Shown piece after piece: positions 54,935-64,000 of a stretch of DNA of 64,000 bases (position 1 is the stretch's first letter; the number at the start of each line of letters is the position of its first letter). The translations under genes were made by a program, and so were the position numbers. Source of the stretch: Haematobia irritans (taxonomy: Eukaryota; Arthropoda; Insecta; Diptera; Muscidae); the NCBI RefSeq assembly GCF_050003625.1, contig NC_134398.1, positions 103,766,404 through 103,830,403 on the forward strand, written 5' to 3'. The notes under the pieces are model-generated. The model ran no database searches. It was given only the letters and a program-made list of their open reading frames with translations, and was not told the DNA's origin.

Positions 54935-55960
54935 GACTCTGCCCCAGGGAAATCAACAATAATTGATTGGTATGCAAAATTCAAGCGTGGTGAAATGAGC
55001 ACGGAGGACGGTGAACGCTGTGGACGCCCGAAAGAGGTGGTTACCGACGAAAACATAAAAAAATCACAAAATGATTTTGAATGACCGTAAAATGAAGTTG
55101 ATCGAGATAGCAGAGGCCTTAAAGATATCAATGGAACGTGTTGGTCATATCATTCATCAATATTTGCATATGCGGAAGCTCTGTGCAAAATGGGTGCCGC
55201 GCTAGCTCACATTTGACCAAAAACAACAACGTGTTGATTATTCTGAGCGTTGTTTGCAGGTGTTAACTCGTAATACACCCGAGTTTTTCCGTCGATATGT
55301 GACAATGGATGAAACATGGCTCCATCACTACACTCCTGAGTCCAACCGACAGTCGGCTGAGTGGACAGCGACCGGTGAACCGTCTCCGAAGCGTGGAAAG
55401 ACTCAAAAGTCCACTGGCAAAGTAATGGCCTCTGTTTTTTGGGATGCGCATGGAATAATTTTATTATTATCTTGAGATTATCTTGAGAAGGGAAAAACCA
55501 CCAACAGTAACTATTATGTGGCGTTATTGGAGCGTTTGAAGTTCGAAATCGCGGCAAAACGGTCCCATATGAAGCAGAAAAAAGAGTTGTTCCACCATAA
55601 CAACGCACCGTGGCACAAGTCATTGAGAACGATGTTAAAAATTCATGAATTGGGCTGCGAATTGCTTCCCCACCCACCGAATTCTCCAGATCTGGCCCCC
55701 AGCGACTTTTTCTTGTTCTCAGATTTCAAAAGGATGCTCGCAGGGAAAAAATTTGGCTGCAATGAAGAGGTGATCGCTGAAACTGAGGCCTATTTTGAGG
55801 CAAAACCGAAGGAGTACTACCAAAATGGTATCAAAAATTGGAAGGTCGTTATAATCGTTGTATCGCTCTTGAAGGGAACCATGTTGAATAATAAAAACGA
55901 ATTTTGACAAAAAAAAATGTGTTTTTCTTTGTTAGACCGGGGACTTATCAGCCAACCTGT
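54659..55960 (+). mobile_element. Himar1-like mariner, 1.30 kb (second copy)
   Basis: Terminal repeats ACAGGTTGGCTGATAAGTCC occur at 54659 and, inverted, at the right end (55960), each with TA outside. An extra 5' end (54285-54560) precedes it because of the tandem duplication. Same family as the element at 15785-17074. Confidence 0.92.
54840..55907 (+). pseudogene. Mariner transposase (Himar1-like), broken and active-site mutant
   Basis: The likely start ATG is 54840, but an A-run shifts the frame within ten codons. The helix-turn-helix part is readable at 54899-55084 (GAKTWLDNEFPDSAPGKSTI). The first catalytic Asp is in VTMDETWLHHY (55254-55475). In the last part (55518-55907) the second catalytic position reads FHHNNAPWH, where the family has a QD pair, so the Asp is replaced by Asn. 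The third Asp, SPDLAPSDFFLF, is kept. Two more frame breaks separate the parts. Confidence 0.88.
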
Positions 55961-55962
55961 TA

Positions 55963-56395
55963 AATACGTAGAAACTTTAAATTTAACTTCTCGAATCGTA
56001 TCATTTGAATCAGTCTTCTTGTGGTAGAATGTTTTATTTAATAGTATGTCGGTATTTAACATGTTAGGAACTTGTTTACATGATTAGTTAAAAAAATAAA
56101 TGACTAATTTCAAATAAAATAATATGTAATGCGATATTATTGATGACTAAGAGTTTTTTGAATATAACGATAGATACTCTGAAATAAAATAAAAATAAAA
56201 ATAAAAAACATTGCATTTTTTGTAGCAGTTTTAAAATTAAAAGTCGGTAAAAAGCAAAACAAAGCGTATATATTTCTTTACGCGCATAACAATAAGAGAG
56301 CAACGCGAACATAAATTAACAAACACCACACAAAAATTCATATTTTGATATAAAAACAAGTAAGGAAAGTCTAAAGTCGGGCGGGGCCGACTATA
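55963..56395. other. AT-rich spacer, nothing recognised
   Basis: No coding frame, repeat or RNA signal that I can support. It contains A-rich runs near 56180. Confidence 0.5.
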
Positions 56396-57687
56396 TTATA
56401 CCCTTCACCACTTTGTAAGTCCACATTTTCGATACCATATCAAATCCGTCCATATGTTGGATGCTATATGAATACATACAAATATATTCTGTATATCTGA
56501 GCAGATCTGTACAGAGTTCTGCAATAATTATAGATTTTACATTTAAGTCGGCTAATGCGCTGAGTTCCACCTCACAATGTTAGTAAGAAAATATAGGAAA
56601 CATTTAAATATGAACCAATTTTGAGGCAACTTCGCAAAAGTGTATTTATGATTTATCGGTCGATAGATGTGTAATAGAGTAATAGGAAAATTTGAGTCAT
56701 TTTGATAAGTTTTCGACTTAGCAGTGGCGATTTGATAAGGAAAATGTAGGTATTTCGGCCAGTTTTGCCTAAATAGGAAAAACATATATATGGAATCTAT
56801 ATCGAAATCTGAATCGATTGCAATCAAATTTCACATGCATAGTTACTATGTTGAATCTACTCCCTGTGCAAAATTTCACGTAAATCGGATAACAACTTTG
56901 ACCTCCGTGGTCATATGACCGAAAATCGGGCGAAAGATTTATATGGGAGCTATATCAAAATCGGAACCGATTTTAACCAAATTAAGCACACTTAACGATA
57001 CTATTAAACGTACTTGTTGTGCAAAATTTAAAGCAAATCAGGGCAAAACTTTGGCTTTTGGGACCATATAAGTCAAAATCGGTCGAAAGATATATATGGG
57101 AGCTATATCTAAATCTGAACCGATTTCAACTAAATTTAGTACAATAAACGATACTATTAAACGTACTCCTTGTACAAAATTTTAATCAAATCAGGCCAAA
57201 ACTCTGGCTTTTGAAGCCATATAAGTCAAAATCGGACGAAAGATATATAGGGGAGCTATATCTAAATCTGAACCGATTTCAACTAAATTTGGCACAATTA
57301 ACGATACTATTAAACGTACTCGTTGTGCAAAATTTGAAGCAAATCAGGGCAAAACTCTCGCTTTTGGAGCCATATAAGTCCAAATCGGACGAAAGATATA
57401 TATGGGAGCTATATATAAATCTGAACCGATTTAGCTGATATTTGGCAGTTTTTACGGGACTGACAAAACATTCAGATGTACAAAATTTGAAGAACGTCGG
57501 TTCATAAATACGTGAATTATGATCAAATCGGTGATAACTATATATGGCAGCTATATCTAAATCTGAACCGATTTTTTCCAAAATCAATAGCAATTGTCTT
57601 CTACCCGAAGAAAGACGTTATGTCAAATTTGAGGACGATCGGACTTAAACTGCGACCTGTACTTTGTGCACAAAATTACATGTACAG

Positions 57688-57733
<46 letters not shown>

Positions 57734-57875
57734 GGACATCGCTAAATCGACTCAGAATTTAATTCTAAGCCGATCGGTATACTAAAAGATGGGTCTATGA
57801 CAATTATTTCTTGGCGTTACATACAAATGCACAAACTTATTATACCCTGTACCACAGTAGTGGTGAAGGGTATAA
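56396..57875. mobile_element. Inverted-repeat element with 153-bp internal tandem repeats
   Basis: Perfect 16-bp inverted repeats TTATACCCTTCACCAC (56396-56411) and GTGGTGAAGGGTATAA (57860-57875) bound 1.48 kb. Inside are four to five units with a 153-bp period: CCATATAAGTC occurs at 57064, 57217 and 57370, with a diverged unit near 56911. A (CAGA)n tract follows. This type is common in fly genomes as a non-autonomous element. No transposase is present, and the superfamily is not certain. Confidence 0.75.
57683..57735 (+). repeat. (CAGA)n microsatellite
   Basis: About 53 bp of CAGA repeats with a few GGA variants inside the inverted-repeat element. Confidence 0.95.
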
Positions 57876-59460
57876 CAACAGACTGCTTCGGTCTGAAGGC
57901 GATAACACAAAGACGGGCAAAAGAAAGCAGCTGATATCAATTTAGAATCTTAAATTATTAACTAGTAAGCCAAACAAATCTCTTTCCAGGGGGGAACACA
58001 ACTAAAACTCTAGTTAAAATTTACATATATAGGTGGGTACTATGTTCGGTTTTCGAGTTGAAACCCTCTTTGTTTTTGCGATTACTTTTCCTTAAATAAT
58101 CAAAATTATAAATGTAAACAAACTTATTCCTGTAAAGCCTTGTCGAAATCTAGAGGAACAAGAAACTGCGCATCAATTGAGTTAATTTGTCTGCTTTATA
58201 TTGAACTGTTAATAAAGTAAACACGAAATTTTCAATGCGAAAAGCGAATATAGTACTTACCTTATGACCAAACGAACGCGTAACAATGAGACTGAAAAAT
58301 ATTAATTTTATAACAAAATTTAGATCCAGTTTTACACATTTTTATTATTTTAAAATATAGTTAATACCATTTAATTCACTATTCATTTAGTTTTATTTCG
58401 ATAGTTTTTTTGCTTTATTTATTTAAAGTTGCACTTAATTTTATACTTTTTCACATTGCAAAATTCAACTGCTTACTTTGTAATGGTATGATCTTGTTTT
58501 ATGAACTAACAAAAATAGCCTATCTTATTATTAAGTTTAAATTAAATAATAATTAATTTAAATAAATGCAAAGGCTTATGAAAATATGAAAACAAAAGCA
58601 AATATTAACAGGAATAATATAACAAGTAGTGATTATTAATAACAGTTAAAATTTTAGAGATCGTTCCAATTAGACAATTTAGACATTTGTCAAGTAACAA
58701 AAAAGTGTTCCTTAGGAGCAAACCACCGTGCAATGTCATGAAATATGCCAGCCTCCACCACGCTTATTCCGGAGGTACAGTTAGGTGATTTATGAATGAA
58801 GGTGTTTAATGAATGGAGGGGACTTCGGTCGCCCCCTCCAACAGCGAAATAAAAACGTCCATATTAATTATAAAAAAAACACTACTCTTTAGTACAAAAT
58901 ATAACACACCTTTTGACTTTCAGCCACGGGAAGATTATAATTCCATTATAATAAATATAGACAAATCAGAGCAAAGTCTGAGTTATCCCGCTCATTTCTT
59001 GTAATTACTAGTCAGCCAAATATTAAAATATAATTTCGACCTAGATTTGGCACAAATCATAAGTAATCACAGTCTTATTTAACCGTGAAGGATTTATCAT
59101 TAAAAAATACAAAATTTTCACTCCGCAGATCTCACTTATCTCCTAATTTGAGCTCGGTAACAGTATACAACATCGACTAAGAACCGTTTGTCCCCCTGCT
59201 CTCCTATTCTCGAATCATTTAATCATTAAGAAATTTACTGGAGGGGGATACAGGGGGAGAGTACGCGAAATATGAATGAACAAATAAATGAATGAAAAAG
59301 AGTAAATGAGAGGTGTTAAGGAGTCTGTATAATTTTGAATATTCAGGGAATATTCTTTTCCTAATATTGTTCAAGTACAAAACAAGAACAGTTGTAGATG
59401 GGACATAGGGTACTTGAACCGTATGTTGATTTTAATGATGTAGAATGCAAATTTGTTCTA
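57876..59460. other. Unassigned AT-rich DNA
   Basis: Nothing coding can be supported in this 1.6 kb. The short frame at 58813-59004 has no recognised motif. The area next to 59460-59839 is LTR-like sequence of BEL-3, whose outer boundary I could not place. Confidence 0.5.
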
Positions 59461-59839
59461 GCATAATGTTTTATTTCATTCACGTTATTTATACTAAATA
59501 ACTGATGATTAATCGATATACTAAGTTAACACGTACCGTATATCTAGCCTATGCTATGTCAATGACTTAAGTAATATTTATGCTGACTTAGTATATTAGT
59601 GTTAATGAAACTAGTGCAGCAGAAGTCGACAACCTGTCCAATTGTTGACGGTGAAATTTGATTCTTTATTTAAATTGGTCGGCTATTGACTTCTGCTGCT
59701 TACAATGAAAATAATATTTAAATATATATGCTTTATAATATAGCAGCGTAAATGCTGTTTACTATGGGTTTAATGTTAATTATATTTATGCTATATAATA
59801 TAGCAGCGTAATGATATAATGAAGCTGCGTTCTTGAACA
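59461..59839 (-). repeat. BEL-3 3' LTR (left end uncertain)
   Basis: On the element strand the LTR begins TGTTCAAGAACGCAG at 59839, directly after a polypurine tract. AATAAA (antisense TTTATT near 59667) may be the polyadenylation signal. Two copies of TATAATATAGCAGCGTAA lie at about 59730 and 59797. The 5' LTR is outside the window, so the outer end is a guess. Confidence 0.55.
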
Positions 59840-59850
59840 TTCTCCCCCAC
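59840..59850 (-). promoter_or_regulatory. BEL-3 polypurine tract
   Basis: On the element strand GTGGGGGAGAA lies directly before the TG of the presumed 3' LTR. Confidence 0.75.
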
Positions 59851-59885
59851 GTTGAACGCTGCAGGTTCAACTAGTAAGAGACATT

Positions 59886-62228
59886 TTAAATTCGGGTGAC
59901 TGGGCAGTGTACGTGTCTGGAACGGTTTGACGTGGTTGTTGAGTGGGTGGTTGGAGCTATCCTTAGCTGAGCTTTGTCTTCTACCACTTGGTTATGTATC
60001 GTCGATATGGTGGTTTGGACTTCATTTATTCTAGTTTTTAAGGATAACTCGTCTTCCTTTATTATATTCAAGGTCGAGTCGATAATTGAGGTTTGATTGT
60101 GTAACAGCGATGTGAGGTGGCTTCTGTCCGTCTCTGCTCTTTGTATCGTATTGTCCATTTCGGCGGCATAGTCCACGTCTAGAATTCCAAACAGAGATCT
60201 TGCGACATTACCGACAATATTTAGAGCACCTCTACGCAATCTCCTTGGCATGATGATATCTCTATCTTGGATTAAATCTGCCCTAGTTTGCTTGAGATGA
60301 GATGCGAAGTTGTTACATATTGCTTCGTCAGGAGACATTTTGCATAGGTCGGAGAACATCTTTATACCGTCAGCGAAGTTGTCAATTTCTGATCTAAAGG
60401 GTATAAGATTGTAGTAGACCATGAGTTTCCATTCTGCTGTGGCTATCCGTGCCGTACCAATACCTTCGAAATATAATCCGGGTTTAGTTTCCAATGGTTG
60501 TGGTCGCATGGGATTGCATAATACAACCGGTAGTATCAGAAGAGCCAGTAGTGTTGTGCACAATAAATTAAAGTTATTGGGCCTCGATCGTTTTGATGTG
60601 TTTGGCTTCTGTTCATCTGTTGGCCTTGTTCTTTTGTGATCCTCCTTTTCTTTGATATCATCATTGAATAATGGCGCTAGGCGATGGATTGGCCGTTTAA
60701 TTACACCTGATGAAGTTTTGACATCGACTACGCGCACGTTTCCATCTTGTCCTTTGTAGGTTTTGATGATGCGTCCAAGTGGCCATTGCATGACCGGTAC
60801 GTTATCCTCCTTGATGATGACAAGTTGGTCGGGTTTGATATTTGCTGAGGTCGTCCTCCATTTGTGTCTCTGTTGGAGTTGTGACAAATATTCACTGGAC
60901 CACCTATTCCAAAAACTGTGTCTTAGTTCTGACACGAGTTTCCATCTTTTAGATAGTGGTGTTGGTGGCTGGTTTGTTCTGGCGTCAATTTGTGCGGTCT
61001 GGGGTTCCCCTATAAGGAAATGACCTGGCGTCAGTGCGGTTAGATCGTTGGGGTTTGAAGATATGGGAGTTAGTGGTCTTGAATTTAAAATTGCTTCAAT
61101 TTCTATGACTACCGTTTCCAGTTCTTCATAAGTGAGGGAGGCGGTGGAAACGGAACGCAGAAGAAGATGCTTGGCTGATTTCACCGCTGCTTCCCAAAGG
61201 CCTCCGAAATGGGGGGCTATGGGTGGGATGAATTTAAATTCGATCATTTCTTTGGTACATGCCCTTCCAATAGTCTCCTGTGATTCCTTCCCGAATATTG
61301 AGGTCTCCAGTTCTTTTAGTTGAATTCTAGCCCCAACAAAGGTTGTTGCCTTGTCTGAATATATCGTTTGGCATCGCCCGCGTCGCGAGATGAATCTTTT
61401 TAGTGCTCCAATAAAGGCGTCTGTAGTGAGATCTGTCACAACTTCCATGTGGATTGCCTTTGTGGCAAAACACCAAAAGACTGCGATATACACCTTGTGT
61501 GGACGCTTTCCCCTAAGTTTGTAGTGTACCCAAAATGGACCGCAATAATCTACTCCTGTGTTTAAGAAGGGTCGACATGGCGTTATTCTGTCTTCTGGTA
61601 AATCACCCATTATCTGTTGATACATTTTTGGTTTGGCCTTCGTACAACGAATGCAATTGTGAACTGTGTTCCTTGCCATTGTTTTGCCCTTTATAATCCA
61701 GAATCCTCTTTCTCTTGTAGTATTTAGCAACGTTTGTGGACCGCAGTGATGGTTTTCATTGTGCAGCATCACGAGGATTAGTTTGACGATGGGGTCATTA
61801 TAAGGCAATATTATTTGATGTTTCATTTCGTATGAGAGATTTGACGCATCTAGTCTTCCGCCAACTCGAGGAATATCTGATTTGTCAAGGAAGGGGGATA
61901 GACTGATAATTGGGCTTGATCTGCTGAGTTCTTTGGTTGTCTTTAACTTGTTAATGTCGTCTTTGAAGTTAGCTGATTGTATGGTTTTGACTATTAGAAG
62001 CAAAGCTGAAGTTAATTCTATTGGGCTTAGTAGCTTGGTTGCTGGTCGGTCGGCTGACGATGTCCTGCTGTTTTTGATAAATCGCTGCATATAAGCCACA
62101 ACTCGTTGAAGACAACCGAACGAATTGCGGTGGTTGATTTTGTAGATGATTTGTTCTAATCCCATTTGCGCGGCTGTAGTGACAATAACAGGCTTTCGTT
62201 TGAATTCTAATTCACTTGTTGGATGCAA
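59886..62228 (-). CDS. BEL-3 pol-env: integrase fused to F-type envelope-like domain
   Basis: A 780-codon open frame. The first part is integrase: zinc-binding region (LHNENHHCGPQTLL, CIRCTKAKP), then catalytic VDYCGPFWV, IYSDKATTFVG and EIEAILNSRPLTP, and a C-terminal MQWPLGRIIKTYKGQDG. After residue 550 comes a hydrophobic segment (553-571) like a signal peptide, then an extracellular-type region with GLYFEGIGTARI. An RLRR cleavage-like site follows at 663-666, with a hydrophobic, fusion-peptide-like stretch after it (667-690) and a helical part. This layout is that of baculovirus F-type and errantivirus envelope proteins. The env part is only about 230 residues, so the C-terminal half with a membrane anchor is missing. 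The same frame continues upstream of a TGA at 62294-62292. Confidence 0.85.
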   Translation of the reverse strand: MHPTSELEFKRKPVIVTTAAQMGLEQIIYKINHRNSFGCLQRVVAYMQRFIKNSRTSSADRPATKLLSPIELTSALLLIVKTIQSANFKDDINKLKTTKELSRSSPIISLSPFLDKSDIPRVGGRLDASNLSYEMKHQIILPYNDPIVKLILVMLHNENHHCGPQTLLNTTRERGFWIIKGKTMARNTVHNCIRCTKAKPKMYQQIMGDLPEDRITPCRPFLNTGVDYCGPFWVHYKLRGKRPHKVYIAVFWCFATKAIHMEVVTDLTTDAFIGALKRFISRRGRCQTIYSDKATTFVGARIQLKELETSIFGKESQETIGRACTKEMIEFKFIPPIAPHFGGLWEAAVKSAKHLLLRSVSTASLTYEELETVVIEIEAILNSRPLTPISSNPNDLTALTPGHFLIGEPQTAQIDARTNQPPTPLSKRWKLVSELRHSFWNRWSSEYLSQLQQRHKWRTTSANIKPDQLVIIKEDNVPVMQWPLGRIIKTYKGQDGNVRVVDVKTSSGVIKRPIHRLAPLFNDDIKEKEDHKRTRPTDEQKPNTSKRSRPNNFNLLCTTLLALLILPVVLCNPMRPQPLETKPGLYFEGIGTARIATAEWKLMVYYNLIPFRSEIDNFADGIKMFSDLCKMSPDEAICNNFASHLKQTRADLIQDRDIIMPRRLRRGALNIVGNVARSLFGILDVDYAAEMDNTIQRAETDRSHLTSLLHNQTSIIDSTLNIIKEDELSLKTRINEVQTTISTIHNQVVEDKAQLRIAPTTHSTTTSNRSRHVHCPVTRI

Positions 62229-62291
62229 TTCCTTCGCGAATTCCTTAGGCCAACTGTCTTCATTTCCATGTAAAAAAAGGGGTCCATAGAA

Positions 62292-64000
62292 TCACATGTT
62301 GCACTCCGGTAATTGTTCTGGTTTTAAACCTCTGGAGATTAAGTCTGCGGGATTGTTTTTGGAGTCGACGTGTCTCCATTGACTGTTGATGGTGAGGTCT
62401 TGTATTTTGCTGATTCGGTTAGCCACAAAAGTTTTGAGTGATGATGATGCCGAATTTATCCAATGCAAGACAATTTCGGAATCAGACCAGAAGAATAGCT
62501 GTTTGTCTTCGTATCTTAGTTCATTTTTTGTTTTCTTGGCCAGTTCTGCTCCTAGAAGTGCTGCGCAAAGTTCTAGCCTTGGCAGCGATACCTTTTGGAG
62601 AGGCGCAACTCTGGATTTGGCGCACAACAGCCGGACGATTATCCTTTTATTTGGGAGTTTAGATCGAATGTAAATTGCGGCTCGATAAGCCTTTTCTGAT
62701 GCGTCCACAAAGACATGCATTTGAATGTGTTGCGCAGTTTGACCGTCGAAAACGTGGCGTGGGATGTGGGTGTTGTCTAACATACGAAAGGCGTGTATTA
62801 CGAAAGGCGTGCCATTTTGTTGTTCGATCTTCAGGGAGTTCATCATCCCAAGATATCTGATCCTCCCAAAGTTGTTGAATGAATATCTTGGCTGCCACTA
62901 CGACTGGGCCTGCTATACCCAACGGATCGTAGATTCGTGCTACATCTGATATGACAGATCGCTTTGTTATCACTGAGACTGGCTGAAGATTTGCCCTAAG
63001 GCAGAATTGATCCGATGCTGGGCTCCATATTAGTCCCAATGCCTTGATTGACGCGTTTTCAAAATCAAGGTTGACTTCTTGATCACCTTGCGGTATGTCT
63101 TGGAGGAGTTGGCGATGGTTTGCACACCACTTCCGCAACTTGAAGCCGGCTTCCTTAAGTAAGGAGGTGAATTGAGATTGCATTTCGTTAGCTGTTACTA
63201 AACTATCTGAACCGCTCATCCCGTCATCGACGTAAAAGTCCTGCTTCAGGATCGTTGCGCCAAGCGGATATTTGTCCATCCGGATAGTCACTAGCCTTTG
63301 TAGACACCTTGTCGCCAGATAGGGAGCTGATGATGTTCCATAAGTGACGGTGTTTAGTTGAAAATGTCGTACAGGCTCCCCTGGATTATCCCTCCATAAA
63401 ATGAGTTGAAGGTTCCTGTCGTTCGTCCACGAGAATCTGACGATACATTTTTCCAATATCGGTGGTGAAGACAAATCTGGGTAGTCGGAAACGTAGAAGC
63501 ATTCCAAATATGTCCCTTTGCACTGTTGGACCAGTCAGTAAAATGTCGTTTAGTGACCGATTTGTTGATGTTTTTGCATCAAATACGACTCGAAGTTTAG
63601 TTGTGCTGCTTTCCGGACGCAAAACACAGTGATGCGGAATGTAGTACCTAGGGCCTGGTAGTTTTTTGGGATCGATTTGAGTCATGTGACCAAGATCTTC
63701 GTATGACTGCATGAAGTCCTTGTATTGTTTTTCAAGATTGTTATCGCGTTTGAATCGTCGTCCCAAGGGAAGGAACCTGGAATATGCGAATGTTTCTGAT
63801 TCACCAAGTGTTGCGGCATCCTCAGACAGGGGTAGACGAACAACAAATCTTCCATTGAGATCTCTGGTTGTGGTTTGAATGAAGTGAGTTTCACACGCCT
63901 GTTCTGCAACTGTGAGATTGCTTTCTGCAGGAACTTCCTCGATTTTCCAGAATTTGTCAAGTAGTTCGTTTGTTGCTGTATCGTCTTCACTAAAAACTGC
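62292..64000 (-). pseudogene. BEL-3 pol: RT and RNase H (continues off the right edge)
   Basis: The frame from the window edge down to about 63425 reads EDDTATNELLDKFWKIEEVP, LRVVFDAKTSTNRSLNDILL and VFTTDIGKMYRQI (first RT Asp region). A frameshift near 63425 leads to LILWRDNPGEP, the active site DFYVDDGMSG (near 63230) and SDVARIYDPLGIAGPVVVAA (63507-62659). A second frameshift near 62800 leads to RNase H-like HVFVDASEKAYRAA, FFWSDSEIVLHWIN and HVDSKNNPADLISRGL (62846-62292). A TGA at 62294-62292 then interrupts the frame that continues as integrase. Three defects only, so the element is fairly young. Gag is outside the window. Confidence 0.87.

Noticed and set aside
58813..59004. Small gene
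   Set aside because: 63 codons, no motif, no supporting start context or conservation evidence.

Overview
The window looks like nuclear DNA of a higher dipteran, most likely a calyptrate or muscid fly. The reasons are short GT..AG introns of 57-77 bp, a mariner whose ends match the Himar1 (irritans) type, BEL/Pao retrotransposons, and many LINEs of insect type. No bacterial or organellar gene is present. Only one host gene is seen: six consecutive exons (43180-45159, + strand) of a Reps-like (RALBP1-associated Eps-domain) protein. Almost everything else is transposable-element DNA, much of it nested.

Left block (1-5930). Two internally deleted Tc1/mariner-type elements stand head to head around a (TA)n tract. 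The second sits in a spliced PIF/Harbinger transposase gene. Next comes an antisense LINE-B relic (3268-5662) split by a GTGAGTCACGA-rich foldback element and by an AT-rich element that itself holds a piggyBac-type MITE (4107-4603, TTAA target). A short LINE-C reverse transcriptase piece follows.

Nested core (5934-30456). Two Penelope-like elements (PLEs) of one family lie head to head, with a Himar1-like mariner (15785-17074) between them. Each PLE 3' tail is split by a BEL/Pao element. BEL-1 (6146-15503, +) has 335-bp LTRs and an ATTGT target duplication, and carries a 5'-truncated LINE-A (11022-14243). BEL-2 (17804-30225, -) carries a second PLE family (20095-21318) in its gag-pol and a full-length LINE-A (25141-30163) in its 5' LTR. 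The other LTR of BEL-2 preserves the empty site.

Right block (30485-64000). Here are LINE-C and LINE-B remnants, a Helitron helicase remnant split by another LINE-A (36265-41058), a LINE-D ORF1 split by a tRNA-headed SINE, the Reps exons, further LINE-B and LINE-A copies, SINE heads, a LINE ORF1 piece, and a mariner with a 374-bp tandem duplication at its 5' end. Then come a 1.5-kb inverted-repeat element with 153-bp internal repeats, and the 3' part of a BEL/Pao element (BEL-3, -) that runs off the right edge. In BEL-3 an F-type envelope-like domain is fused in frame to integrase.

LINE-A (APE endonuclease, RT, RNase H, DUF4780-like ORF1) is the dominant family, with six copies. All copies that keep the 3' end finish in CCTAA/TTAGG repeats, and the SINE at 42111-42431 shares that 3' end. 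The two PLE families share a 3' structure that matches much of a hammerhead ribozyme core. Family names such as LINE-A and BEL-1 are local labels. All assignments rest on reading motifs and repeats by eye; no database search was run.
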